Source of the DNA: Cyathus striatus
Taxonomy: Eukaryota; Basidiomycota; Agaricomycetes; Agaricales; Nidulariaceae
NCBI GenBank assembly: GCA_025738555.1
Contig: JAOVFP010000001.1
Span: 7,688,001 to 7,752,000 of the forward strand
Direction: 5' to 3'
Length of the DNA stretch: 64,000 nt
Shown here piece by piece: positions 10,714 through 21,703 of this stretch. Position 1 is the stretch's first letter. Each line of letters starts with the position of its first letter. Under the pieces are notes generated by a model that was not told the origin of the DNA, made no database searches, and saw nothing but the letters and a program-made list of their open reading frames with translations. The translations under genes were made by a program, and so were the position numbers.

Positions 10714-13700
10714 CAGTAATTCGGGTGTCACGATCAGGTAAGATACCGACGGTCCTTGCTCTCCCCCATTATGACACATCACGTGACTTTTCAAACCGGG
10801 CCAAACAATAGCTGGCGCCGTTGTCATAGCTGTAGGCTGCACTTGGGTCGCACTTTGGTTCAAGTCATATACATATTAGTACTACAAGAACATAAATATG
10901 TACCTTACATGTGTAATATATACTAATGCAATGAAACGTTCTTATGGTAACTAATATTAGAAGTGTAACCGACTTAAAAATAGATTGTGCGCGTGAGTTA
11001 TTTTTGTTCTTCAGTGGGCCTTGGGTGGAAAAACATCGCAGAAGTTGTTGATCTATCCCACGTTGATGGCCTTTCCCCTCTCGAAGAATTCATTCTCTTC
11101 TCCTTCTCCAAGCACGCATCTATCAACCGGAAAAGCGATGTCCCAGCCGAATCTAAGGCTCGCAACACCCTCTGATCACCAAACTCAAGCTGGTATCGAA
11201 GTATGTCTTGAAACTTGTCTAGCTTGCTGATTCTTGATTTCATAGCCTCTTGAAATGTCTCATACAAAGGTCTATTCTCTTCAAGGTCATAGTAACTATA
11301 GTGATCTTCACTTTCACTGGAGTCTTGTTCCTTGTCAAGTGCATCGAGGTCAGAGTCACTGTCCATGGTAAGTTGAGTTTGATTTAATTCTTGACCAACA
11401 ATTGCTTTCAGAGACTCGTGCCTCCAGAATGGAGTTGTCCTGTGGCGCTTTACTTGAAGAAAAAACACAGGAGGAACATGGCATACGCCTTGAACAAGGT
11501 GTTTACAGAGCAAGAACCGGCTGATTACGAATGAAGGACAGGTGCACGTCCATTTTCCGAGATCCGGCCTATAGGCATCATTAAGTGGTAATGTAATAGG
11601 TGTTTTTTCAAGCTTTCTCCATGTCGTTTTAAATGGCCTACGCCAGGAAGATGGTCTACGAAAACGTCCCGATTCGCGAAAAAATTCCTCGAGTTTGTGG
11701 TAAAACAATGGTGCAAGCCTACTAACCAAGATCCAAGCCAAGAGGTCGCATCTAGGAAATTTAAAGTGCTGCAAGAAATCGTGCTTGATACGACGCCAGC
11801 TGTAACGATTATTAGTACATTGTAAGTCCTTTATTCTTCCGATTTTAAATTAAAACAACTCACTGGCTTTCGAGGATCATGGTTGTCTTTAGAACTGGAA
11901 TTTCAGCATGTACCGAGCATGCCCACAGCTCCCAACGCCCCTTACGATACCAGTTCTCCCAGAGGTAAGCCTATAGCTCACGCAAATCATTACTAACACA
12001 AAAGCAGTACATTTGCTTAACTGCCCAGTACTTTATTGCATCCAGTGTCGGCTCCGCATAGCCTGGAATTAATGGATGTGCACAAAAATGTCGCTCCATC
12101 ATCTCAATAATCCTGTCTCGATAGATTGCGTTGCAAAACGTATGCTTCGGTAAGTCCTTTTCATCATTATCATCTTCACTATCCACTACTTTATTCAAAT
12201 CGGATGTTTCAGCGTCATTATGAACTTCGGATTTCCTTTTAAGTACCGGTATCCGAATGGTAATTTTTGGTTGAGTTGACTGATTGACAGTTTCAATTGT
12301 AGATTTAGGGTTGGGGCGTGCAGGGATTCTAATGCGCAATCCTTGCTTCGTAACCACAGTTTGCATGGTTTCCTCTGCACCAAATATATCTTCAAGTAAC
12401 ATGCCTCCTTCGTATTCTGTGCGATCAGGTTTGCGGCCAATCACCACAAAGCCAATGTCGATGAAATGGAACTCGGCACTGGCACGTTTTACATTATATG
12501 GGGTGGTTGACAACTTTGTGTTCTTCATTCGTGTCCGAACTGCACGCTGAAGATGCCACCAACAAAGACTTATTTTGCTGCTCCAAACCTCTTTCAGGCT
12601 TCCGATCTCCGCCATATCTTTGTCAACATGTGTAAAGGCTGGCATTAATCCATAGGTATCGCAAAGGCAGCGTATCCAAGCAGCAAGGGCTTTGGAGCGC
12701 TTTTTAATGCATATTGCTGATTCTGTGGTAAGTAGACAGTATCCAAGTGGGAAGCCAGCACCATCATATTCTCCCATAACACTGTAAAGCTCAAGGTGTT
12801 TTGAGTTCGTGTTATCTAGTCAAGATTGTGAGTGTATTTTTTTAATATCTAAAATATGTACCACTTACATGTTGCATCCATTCCTATTTCGATAACTTTG
12901 CCTTTTAGATCTCCAGCAATCTTCTTCATTCCCCATGAAAGCATTTCGACACCTTCTGGCAAACCAGTGGGCTCAAATACATCAACATCCTCGTGATATT
13001 CTTGAAGAAGCTTCTTTGCAGATGGTAACTGTTCAATGTCTCTATACCAGTATACCTTACTAAACTCTTTCCAAGCAGTTTGAACCTGTAGTCTTGTCAC
13101 CTCAGGATGGAGCGCCTGAATTTTCTCCATCATTGCCTCTGGTGTGAACCAATCAACGTTATCTCGAATGTACTCGAGAGCTTCTGGAGGCATCGACACG
13201 TCGGTGTAATGAACATGTTTCACATGGTGGCGCAACTTTACAGTCATGTAAGTCGAATTTTCTCCATTGCGACGTAATGAAATAAACAGATAGCTATTAC
13301 ATGCATATCGCTTCATTCCAACATGTTCTCGGTGCTTTACGCCTGGATTCTGCGACGGCTTAGGTTTCTTGGAATGTTCTTCATCCTGACTGCACCAGTA
13401 ACGTGTACGATGGCCACTCTTCAAACGCTTATGATCACGCACGCTGTAAAGACAACTTATAAGTAAGTATATTCAATGTAATCTTACATTAAATGGCGCA
13501 ACTCACGTAAACCGATAGCCAGTAACTCGCCATATTTCTTTTGCTACGATCTGCACACGCTCTTTATCGACAATGTCATTATTATCTTCAACTTGGTATG
13601 TTCCATTTATTTCCACCGTTGCGCTGGCAATAAAATTCGACTGAATAGTTGTAAAAAAGTCTTCTGCATCCATAAATAGTTCGACAGGCTTAATAAACAA

Positions 13701-14458
13701 TGTGAGCCAATGTAACAGTATAACAGTAAAGTTAAATGCCGACCTCATCCACCAGCTTCTCTTTTTCATATTCTGATCCATCTGTATCGCTTGCAGCCGA
13801 TGGAAGTAGTGGGTCTTTGCGTGCACGCTTAACCTCTCCAATTGCTTCTGTATTCCTTGGCCGCTTCTGCCCACTAATTATATGCAGTAAGTTCTGCCTT
13901 TCCTTTGCCCGGGAACGTCCAATTTCCTTGTTTTTTCTGTCAACTTCACGACAGTATGAGCAATTTTTGAATGACTGAGACAATCCTTCAGTCCGTTTGC
14001 ACCATGGTTTGCCGCATTTCTGTGGGGGAACTGCCTCATCCATGTCTAAAAGGATTGCGAGGAGCACAATGTAAAGGGTAGAAAGCCTAGGAGAATTTAC
14101 CTCCTGTTCTGCCTCTCCGAATTTCGATCACTTTTTTTTTTCAAATTTTACGGATGTTTATTTCTCCAGACATTGCGGAATCACATGTGAGAATGTCGGT
14201 GTGGCGACGATTTTTAACTTGAAAAAAAAAACATCTCATTGGAATTGAACTCAGGCAACTACAGATAAGTGTATGTGTCTATTTTGTAAATCAACTCTAC
14301 CGCTCAGCTACTTAGCTGTATGAAATACTAAGCTGTGTACCGTAAAGTCGGGCGCAGAGGAGCACCGCATGAAACTATTACCACATATAGAAATATCACG
14401 TGGTGTCATAGTGGGGGAGAGCAAGGACCGTCGTAAGATACCTATCCCCTAGTTACTG
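10714..14458 (-). mobile_element. MULE DNA transposon, about 3.7 kb
   Basis: Terminal inverted repeats bracket a MULE-type transposase gene. The left end contains gacggtccttgctctccccc (10748-10767); the right end carries the inverse (gggggagagcaaggaccgtc, about 14412-14431). The flanking TIR sequence matches with indels out to cagtaa at 10714 and ttactg at 14458. I see no clear 8-9 bp target duplication, so the exact ends are uncertain by some bases. The TIRs are diverged and the transposase carries a stop, so this copy is probably inactive. Confidence 0.85.
10998..14043 (-). pseudogene. MULE transposase with SWIM zinc finger, one nonsense codon
   Basis: Five exons (14043-13744, 13688-13507, 13443-12869, 12815-11864, 11799-10998) join in phase to 936 codons plus stop structure, with a single internal TAG at 11971-11973 (codon 634). 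Order: an N-terminal Cys-rich segment (KCGKPWCKR, CSYCREVDRKNK), a DNA-binding-like region, then the MULE core. Core motifs are MDATYNTN (first Asp, about 350), FTHVDKDMAEI (second Asp, about 417) with CWWHLQRAV after it, and MILESHW (Glu, about 668). A SWIM finger (WTCTCPS...CKHLVQ, CxCxnCxH) follows. The TAG replaces what reads as Trp (EL-stop-AYLWENW) and would remove the catalytic Glu and the SWIM finger. Otherwise the frame is open, suggesting recent inactivation or occasional readthrough. Family role: DDE-type cut-and-paste transposition. Confidence 0.88.
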
Positions 14459-14935
14459 CACAGCCCTTACTGGTATCTTATCTACCCCTACCGACACATA
14501 CTAGTGTCACTTGATATACGCCGGACTGTACGGGTGTTTCGGTGTCTGTCGTACTAGGGGCTTCGAGCATCATAGCTTGTGAATATGTTAAATATCTGGT
14601 TCTAGTAATTAAAGGTTTTGACCATGCGTATGCACCTACGAGTCGGTGGAGTTACTTCGATGTTATTGCTAAGCGCTAAGCGCGCGTTGATTAACAACCT
14701 GAGCGGCACTGAGCCTAGCTGAGGCTAGTTGCGAAACACTGATCTCTAACAAATGCGCCGATAACGGCAGGAGATATACCACTTACGGCGCTTTAACAAC
14801 ATCGAGTCGAGTACCAACATGAAAAATCTTGGCGTGTATACTGCGCTGTGTCCAAATGGATCTACGTGGTCTTTCGAAATCCGATAAAACAAGTCATGGG
14901 TGTACAATATGCTCCCAGTGACTAACGTTGCCAAG
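14459..14935. other. Intergenic, nothing supported
   Basis: Spacer between the MULE right end and the small secreted protein gene. A ggtatcttatctacc stretch near 14471 echoes the MULE terminus, hinting that TIR-related sequence extends slightly further. No gene seen. Confidence 0.4.
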
Positions 14936-15714
14936 ATGATAGCTACAACTATTTTGCTACTGTTGTCCTTACCACTTTTCGGTAGGTATCTTGTGAATCT
15001 AAACTTGTTGGCAGCGAACGAAAGCCACTGATACTTTTTCTTTCAGGTAACAGTGCTGCTGTCACAACTGTTACTCTTATAGAAGTACAGCCTACCACGA
15101 CCACGACATACTTCCCTGGTGCTCTTCCTTCATACTCCTACACATATTCTGCTGTCGGGGCTGGCTCAGACGGCCTTACGACATATGTCGAAGATATTCT
15201 GCAGAGTCAAGTTTTGAATGTGCTCATAGTTGCAGAAACAACGGTTGATGGTGCTGGGTTCGTCATAACTACGGGAACATCATATATGCCAACAATAGTG
15301 GACTTAAGTTATACTACAACGATTCACGGTACGTACTGGTATTCTGTCCCATTACCATTTCTATATTCATGCATGCCTTGCTTTGCAGCAACACTCGTTC
15401 AGGGTGTATCAGAATACAAGTACGTCGTCGAAAATACGGGCGAGGACCCATTCGGAAATCAGAACGACTGCCATTGGGATAAAGATGGAAAAGGCGAATG
15501 CGTAAATGAGGGGTGGATTCCGGGTGATCCGACGACGACTGTAACAGAAACTTATACTGGTATCGTCGCACCACTTTACACTTTGGTTATATCCAACATT
15601 CCAGGGCAGGCCAGCAGTACTAGCTTTGCTACTCGTCAGGCTGCAATTGGTGTATCGACGTCCTTCACACTCCTAATGATTACTGCTTTCTTCGTGATAT
15701 ACGGAAACGTTTAA
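14936..15714 (+). CDS. Small secreted, possibly GPI-anchored protein, unknown function
   Basis: Three exons (14936-14981, 15047-15328, 15389-15714) with GT-AG introns and closed phases give 217 aa. The N-terminus MIATTILLLLSLPLFG is a signal peptide. The mature part is Thr/Ser/Tyr-rich (PTTTTTYF, repeated TTYV/TYTG motifs) and has a compact central region with two Cys (NDCHWDKDGKGECVNEGW), suggesting one disulphide. The C-terminus has a small-residue stretch and then a hydrophobic tail (TSFTLLMITAFFVIYGNV), as in GPI-anchored fungal cell-wall proteins. The first intron separates the signal peptide from the mature domain. I do not recognise the family. Confidence 0.8.
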
Positions 15715-15958
15715 TTCATTGTGCTAATGTTTGCCGATTGTATACTGTTACCTAGAATATTGGAGATAACTCCAATGACACATTGACAATGAATTTAATT
15801 GTTTTATGTAGTATTGACAGGTATATACCGATGAGTAACATGTTTTTATATAGCGGCTAGCCCTTGAAGGAACACGAATCAGAAATATATAGCATGCTGA
15901 ACAAGTTAAAGTTCACCGTAATTTAGAACAAAAATTGCATAAACGATCGACTGAATAT

Positions 15959-16063
15959 CTCTCTGTCTGGGAGTCGAACCCAGCTTTCGCGCATTGAAAT
16001 TTATGTCCTAGTAATAGTGCCAAGAATGACAGTCGCGTGTACTAACCAATACACTAACAAAGA
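15959..16063 (-). tRNA. tRNA-Asp(GTC) with 33-nt intron
   Basis: On the minus strand a 72-nt tRNA plus intron can be folded. Acceptor TCTTTGT pairs with ACAGAGA (one G-U), the discriminator is G, D arm TAGTGTATTGGTTAGTA, anticodon loop CTGTCA with GTC. An intron follows position 37, ending before T-GCGCG; it contains GAC, which can pair with the anticodon as is typical of fungal introns. The T arm CTGGG-TTCGACT-CCCAG is perfect. The anticodon stem has one A-G mismatch next to the loop. A T5 run for Pol III termination lies about 35 nt downstream. Probably functional, though the mismatch leaves some doubt. Confidence 0.75.
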
Positions 16064-16119
16064 ATTATCAAATATTAAGAGAATGTATTCAACTGTGTGC
16101 TCTCTACGACCTGGTAGTA

Positions 16120-17654
16120 CTGTAGACTTTCGACCAACTGTTCAGTCACGCGTCGCACGACTCTTTGAACTTGAACAGATGTCTCATTAATCATGCATCA
16201 TAGAGCGATTTGAATAGAGGGTAGGGTCTATTTTTCGGCGGCTCACTTCGCTCGCGGAAATTCTCACGAACAGGTAATACTTCGTCATACATTACAAAGA
16301 GCTAGGCCTGCGCATGGGTCGATCCGCACCATCCGTAATCCGAATTATAGCTATCCGCCGGATATGGATACGGATCGACGGTCATTACGGATTTCGGCAC
16401 CCATCCGTGCCAATCCATGCTACTGTCGGCTATCAGGAAGCTGGCCACACCCAGAATCTGATCACGGCTCATTCTCCAGCTTCCACATTGACTACTTGTA
16501 CAATTTTTCGATACAGTTGGGTACATTGCTATAGTATTTATATAATTTATAAGTATTTAGACTGTTGCTCTCCTGTACATATAGAAATTCAAGAGTTAGT
16601 TAACTGCTATAACCAAAATAGGCTAAATCTAAGATGCAGAATCTCACACTTTGGAAAGAAGATAACACTGCAACATTATGCAGTACATCCAAAGCACACA
16701 ATCAGGCTATATATATAATTTAAAGCCTTCTGAATTCATTGGAATCAGTTTGGAAATCTTGTTCTCACTTATTTCTATTCTATCTCATTGATCTACATGA
16801 AAGAGTGCTAGTAAGATACAGTTTCAAGGAATATATTGAACTGACTGTATCCTTCCTACATGATAAATCTATGCTACAAAATTTATAACATGAAATATGC
16901 ACTATAAATGTAATACTATTCATGCTTTACCTTAATTTTAGCAATTTTCCTTTGCTTAAAACTGCAGATATCTCTTGAACCTCTACTCCTCATTGTATTA
17001 TCCTAATACATCAAATATTGGATGCTACAGACCAAATAGAGTACTGTATGAAATCATTATAGGTAGAATATATATATATTAATATTTTAAAAGTATTAGT
17101 TGAATATAATATGCGAGCTACTGCTTCAAATATCCAAATCATTGCTAATCTTGGAAGAAAGATGATATTTCGGCTATAAAATCCGTTCGGCTGCTAAACA
17201 AGCCGTGATAATTATTAATAAGGGATGGCCAGTTTCCCGGCTTTCCCACTTCCCAAGGTCTCATGACAAAAATATTCATAACATCTCTCAAAGTGCCTCA
17301 AAAAATACGGTTTAAGTCTTATATAATTCTATACGAGGTCTAATATCTAGCATATGTGTTTAATTCTAAGTACACAGTTTTTGGAATGAACAAATTCGAA
17401 TTTTCCACTAATGTGGCCAGGTTTCTGAGCTAATACAATAAATTTAGATGGGTGCCCCGGATGAGCTAAAAATATCCAAACACCCATGGGAAATCATCCG
17501 GATCCATCCGAAATTGGCTAAATTCGGATAATATCTGTGGGTATTCGGATACTGGCCATCCATGTGCAGCCTTACAAAGAGCTATGAACAGAGGGTCCAA
17601 CTGTTCATGGTCGTCACGCCAAAATCTCACGAACAGTTGGTCGAAAGTCTACAG
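16120..17654. mobile_element. TIR element with TA duplication, split by a nested insertion
   Basis: The left end ctgtagactttcgaccaact (16120 on) and right end (ggtcgaaagtctacag, ending 17654) are perfect inverted repeats of 24 bp, flanked by TA on both sides. Removing the inner insertion at 16305-17571 leaves a MITE of a few hundred bp. TA-flanked, non-coding TIR elements are usually Tc1/mariner-derived. Confidence 0.8.
16305..17571. mobile_element. Nested 1.27-kb element with 13-bp flanking duplication
   Basis: Flanked on both sides by ttacaaagagcta (16292-16304 and 17572-17584). Ends are short inverted repeats: ggcctgcgcatgg on the left, ccatgtgcagcc on the right. Both terminal regions are rich in atccg-type motifs (for example 16316-16420 and 17457-17560); the interior is AT-rich and non-coding. 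The 13-bp duplication is longer than expected for hAT or Tc1/mariner elements, so the superfamily is unclear. Confidence 0.75.
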
Positions 17655-17713
17655 TATGTATGCATCTCTTCCTTTCTGCTGAAAGAACCTTGTGACTAAA
17701 CAAAGAGAGAGAA

Positions 17714-18048
17714 ATATACTGTATCAATCAAATCAATTTGTCACCCCTCTGAGTGCATGACATGCCAAACCATCAAATCAGTTCGTCACTTTGGTAGATC
17801 CTGCGTGATGCGCCAAAATTTTTTGTCATGTTCACTACTTGGACTAGCAAAAGAAAAATTTTTAGGTCAATTTAAGCTCAAATAGCAAGTTTGACCACTG
17901 CAAGAAAAAAAATTGAGCCTACAACTTTGCATGACCATTTGAAACCTTCATCATTTTTGAACGTGACATGTGACAAGCACCGAATTTCATCTCGTCAAAA
18001 AGGTGCGTGACACGTGACAGACGAATTGATTTGATTATAACAGTATAT
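17714..18048. mobile_element. MITE, about 335 bp
   Basis: The left end atatactgtatcaatcaaat and the right end (atttgattataacagtatat region, 18028-18048) form inverted repeats of about 30 bp. The TA boundary fits a TA target duplication. The interior contains ggtgcgtgacacgtgaca and is non-coding. Confidence 0.75.
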
Positions 18049-18224
18049 GTGAGTTGCTTAACAGAGGGATGATGCAGATGCATTGATGATAGAGGTTTGC
18101 CAAGGGAGAATACTCAATACATAACCAATACATAACCAAGATAGGCCAAGACTACCGATAAGTTAAGCTGCACGCAGGCTCCTAAAACCAGCACTCTTGT
18201 GTCTCGCAACAACCTCCTTAGGTA

Positions 18225-19322
18225 AACAAGGGCAAATATTTGCTTAAGGCAAATAAACCTAAGGAGGTTGTGCTTGATAGAGTGGCTGGCATAAGTGATC
18301 ACCAAAGTTTCCCTGCAGACTCTTTCCATCAACAGGGAAATTGACGGTGGGGCATGCCACATTCCCACCTCATACCTATGTACTCGTGCCCATGAACACC
18401 AATTATCTACAATTATTTGAGCCTCATACTCTCCATGTACTTATTCTCAAACACACAAATAGTTTAATTTTGGTCTTTCTTTGTTGATTGCAGTAATAGT
18501 ATTTGTATTATGAAGTAATAAAATATACTGGATGTGTCAAAATTACCAGCCTACATATACTTATATGAATTGAAGTGAAATCCAAGTTTGACTTGCGCTC
18601 CTGTTTTTCATTAGACTGCGCCCGCTTGTATTCACTCAGCAACCACCACCTCGCCACCAAGGTCATATGCTCATCACACAGCAAGGTAATATATTGTATA
18701 TATTGTATCTCTCTATGTTTCACTATACCACCATGTTTTATTCTAATACTTTATTATCTTGTACTGTTGCTGTGCTGCACAGCACACTCTGTGCCACACA
18801 CATTCCCTCCTATGTAGTTTACTCCTTTATCTAGGAGTAAAGGACTCATAATGTATTTTAATTACTCTAGGTTTTCTTCAGGTACTATAGTGTGTACTCC
18901 ACAGACAGTTAAACAACAGCCAAATAAGTGAATGCCAGTTAGCTGACAGGCTCAGGCCTCAGGCTTCAAAGCTTCATATACATACTGTATTTTAAAAGGT
19001 AAGTACTTTCATCAATCACACTTGTAAGTCTATGAAAGGCAAGTACTTACTGCAGTCAACAAAGAAAGACCAAAATTAGACTATTTTTGCGTTTGAGAAT
19101 ATGTACACGGAGAGTATGAGGCTCAAATAATTGTAGATAATTGGTGTTCATGGATGCGAGTACATAGGTATGAGGTGGGAACGCGGCGTGCCCTGCCGTC
19201 GATTTCCCTGTTGATGGAAAGGGTCCGCGGGGAAACTTCAGTGACCACTTATGCCAGCTGCTCTATCAAGCACAACCTCCTTAGGTTTATTTGCCTTAAG
19301 CAAATATTTGCCCTTGTTCCCA
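18225..19322. repeat. Long fold-back, arms of about 270 bp
   Basis: The arm at 18225-18495 (beginning acaagggcaaatatttgctt) is repeated inverted at about 19054-19322. Matches extend through the ggaaattgacgg/ccgtcgatttcc region and the caaagaaagacc end. The loop is about 560 bp of AT-rich DNA. The arms derive from the left subterminal region of the 18175 element, so this is a second, inverted copy of that end. Confidence 0.75.
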
Positions 19323-19849
19323 CTACCTTTAGGTAGTAGGGTTTATGTGGTCTTTTCGAAAATGTGTTTCGCAGGTTGATCACTCGGCATTGCACTGGAT
19401 CAAGGTCCGCCTAGTATGGTCAAAAGTTTGCTTGTGTTTGAACCTGTTCTCTAGGTGTCTCTCTTTCCCGACCTCTGTCTCTGTCTACCTCTCACATCTA
19501 CACTGTTACACCGGGCCATTTCCTGTCTTAGGAGATACCTTCTCTTTTTTTATGATGGTGTAATTTTATTTTGAGTTTGGTATCGTATATCGATTTCAGT
19601 GGTGGTTTTCATGTGTTCTCGCATGTCCAGCTCTCCCTCTTCTTCTACTTTACCTCTTATGACCACCATCTTTCATTCAGATCTGTCCTTCCCTTGCTTT
19701 CATTGATGAAAAATTTCTTAGATTTCATAGGGCTCACTAGCACTGATCATGATCATGAGATGCATTTTTGCTATTGTGCCATTCATTGTGTCTGTTGGTG
19801 AGTGGCTGTCTTTGTGTCCAGTTGCAATGTACTTACTCTTATCTTCACC

Positions 19850-20060
19850 TTCTGTAGTATGTGTTGCAGGTCTTCTTCGGCTCCACATGCCAGGCTTGTC
19901 CTTCCAATTGCGCACTATGTGACAAAGGGACCAATGGTACTGGACACTATCTGAAGGCTAATATCACCGGTGTACCAGAGACCTGTAGATGTGAGAACGG
20001 AGTGTGCAATTCTAGTGGGCAATGTACGGGCTCCCAGAACAGTGTTAACTTAGGAAGTTC
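19850..20060 (+). pseudogene. EGF-like Cys-rich gene fragment inside a transposon
   Basis: After a splice-acceptor-like tgttgcag (about 19870) the frame reads FFGSTCQACPSNCALCDKGT, then CRCENGVCNSSGQC. The Cys spacing resembles growth-factor-receptor/EGF-like repeats of large fungal secreted proteins. It has no start, no partner repeats and soon runs into unrelated sequence. I read it as an exon captured by the surrounding non-autonomous element. Confidence 0.55.
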
Positions 20061-20670
20061 CACAACGTTGCGAGGGGTACTACTCGAGGCTCCTCCCCTC
20101 ATGAGCGTACACTCTTTTCGGCAGCATTGTGGAAGCAGTAGTGCACAGGTAGAGTTCATCTGCCTATGGCCACTACAACATCAAGAACACAATCTCAGGT
20201 CCATCTTAAAGGGTCAATCGGAGGATTTATTTAATGTAAAACTGTTAGTATGTTGATACTTTCAGTACTTGATATGAAATACAAACTTCACAAAAACAAA
20301 AAGATGAGAACTCAACCCAGAAAACACAACAAAAAGATGACTCCACCCACTCCAAACATGAGCCTAGTGTTGCAATTTAATAACTATTCCAAGTTCTTAA
20401 ACCTTTGTATATTACTTATGATTTGTAACAACATTGATTACATACGAATGTACCATATCGTATTCATTCACTTAAAGTAATCATATTACGTATATTGTTC
20501 TAAACACTCACCAACCTTCCACTACCCAATGTATGCATTCAAGCTTTCGTACCAACAAAATCACTAACAAAAAACATTAGGTAGTGGGCCCTGCCGCTTG
20601 CCGGCCTTACTTTACTTATTTACCTAAGGAGGTTGTTGCGAGATACGAGAGTGCTGGTTTTAGGAGCCTG

Positions 20671-21703
20671 AGGCCCTGAGCCGCGCGTAATCTAACGAGT
20701 CTGTTACCAAATAATACAACACAACGCTTACACAGATGTACATATTATGGTATCAATGACAATAATCAATTGATCACCACGCGCACGTTTGTCACGTGGC
20801 CTTTTGAATTTGGATGCAGTAGGGTTTTCCCTCTAGCACTTACTTGACATTTTCTTAGAATCATGCGACTCGCGGACTGTGTCTATTTTGAACAATGGAG
20901 TTACTTAGCCACTATGTTCGAGCTCTTGTTTATCTTCCATGTTCTTATATTCTCTGTGTTTTACTTCTAGACTTTGCCAACGGCGAAGGGGGCGATCTGT
21001 CCCACGTAAGTGCAGGTAAGACTTGTTGATGAACCGAATGGAGCCTGAGCATGACAGTATGATCGGCTTCCGCGACAGTCGTTCTGGGATTTAACAGTCT
21101 CTTCAGATGCTATTTGGATTCTGAGTCAACCTAATTCATTATTGAACAACTTCGTGTAAATAAACGTACAAGTAACTTTGTCCGTTTTTTTTCGGTAGAT
21201 GTGCTCGCTTAGGTGTAGCTGTATTTCTCTCTACTGTTGACCCACTTAACATGGCTTGATCATACATATAGAAACGTTACCGTACGTAACGTTCTGGCCA
21301 GATGCATTTTTGTGTTCCCCACTGACGTTCGGACATGTTCACTTGGCAGGCATAGCGCCTCCCACACGACGTCAATCCAGATTGTACATGTATGTTTTGC
21401 ATCGTGACGTGAAGAAGCCATCCATGGTCAGGAACGTATAGGATAAGGTCGAGATGATGGAGGAGATGTTATCTCGAACTACTCACGTTTAATTTCTCTC
21501 CGATTCATTTTCATTATCACGGATAGCAACGCCACAGCAACGCGCATGCGTATACAATGCTTGAAGGTGAGTTACATATCCCGACACGCAAGCAGCTTAA
21601 ATGTTTAACCAGTAGTGTTCAAGTATGATAAAAGATTCCATTAATTATACAAACTGCAAACATAAATTCCTAAGTAATTCCGATAAAGGAAGCTCGTGAT
21701 AAT
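20671..21703. other. Intergenic, possible tiny gene only
   Basis: A plus-strand ATG at about 20896 opens a short hydrophobic peptide (MELLSHYVRALVYLPCSYIL) followed by possible splice sites, but I could not build a convincing gene. Otherwise nothing supported. Confidence 0.3.

Larger units (their letters stand above)
18175..20670. mobile_element. Non-autonomous relative of the 36.2-42.7 kb helicase transposon
   Basis: The left terminus CAGGCTCCTAAAACCAGC (18175) and its inverse (gctggttttaggagcctg, ending 20670) share the first 15 bases with the intact element at 36195-42706. The TIR continues through cactct, gtctcgcaacaacctcctta for nearly 50 bp. The subterminal layout is also shared: a stem (acctccttaggt / acctaaggaggt) followed by ggctggcat. 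I see no target-site duplication, and no helicase or transposase frame, so this is a decayed or non-autonomous copy. It carries a fragment of a host-like gene. Confidence 0.75.

Noticed and set aside
10714..14458. Assigning an 8-9 bp target duplication to the MULE
   Set aside because: Flanking sequences gaagtcccc and cacagccct do not match well enough.
18175..20670. Calling a target duplication for the non-autonomous CAGGCTCC element
   Set aside because: The bases outside the two ends (agctgcacg and aggccctga) do not match.
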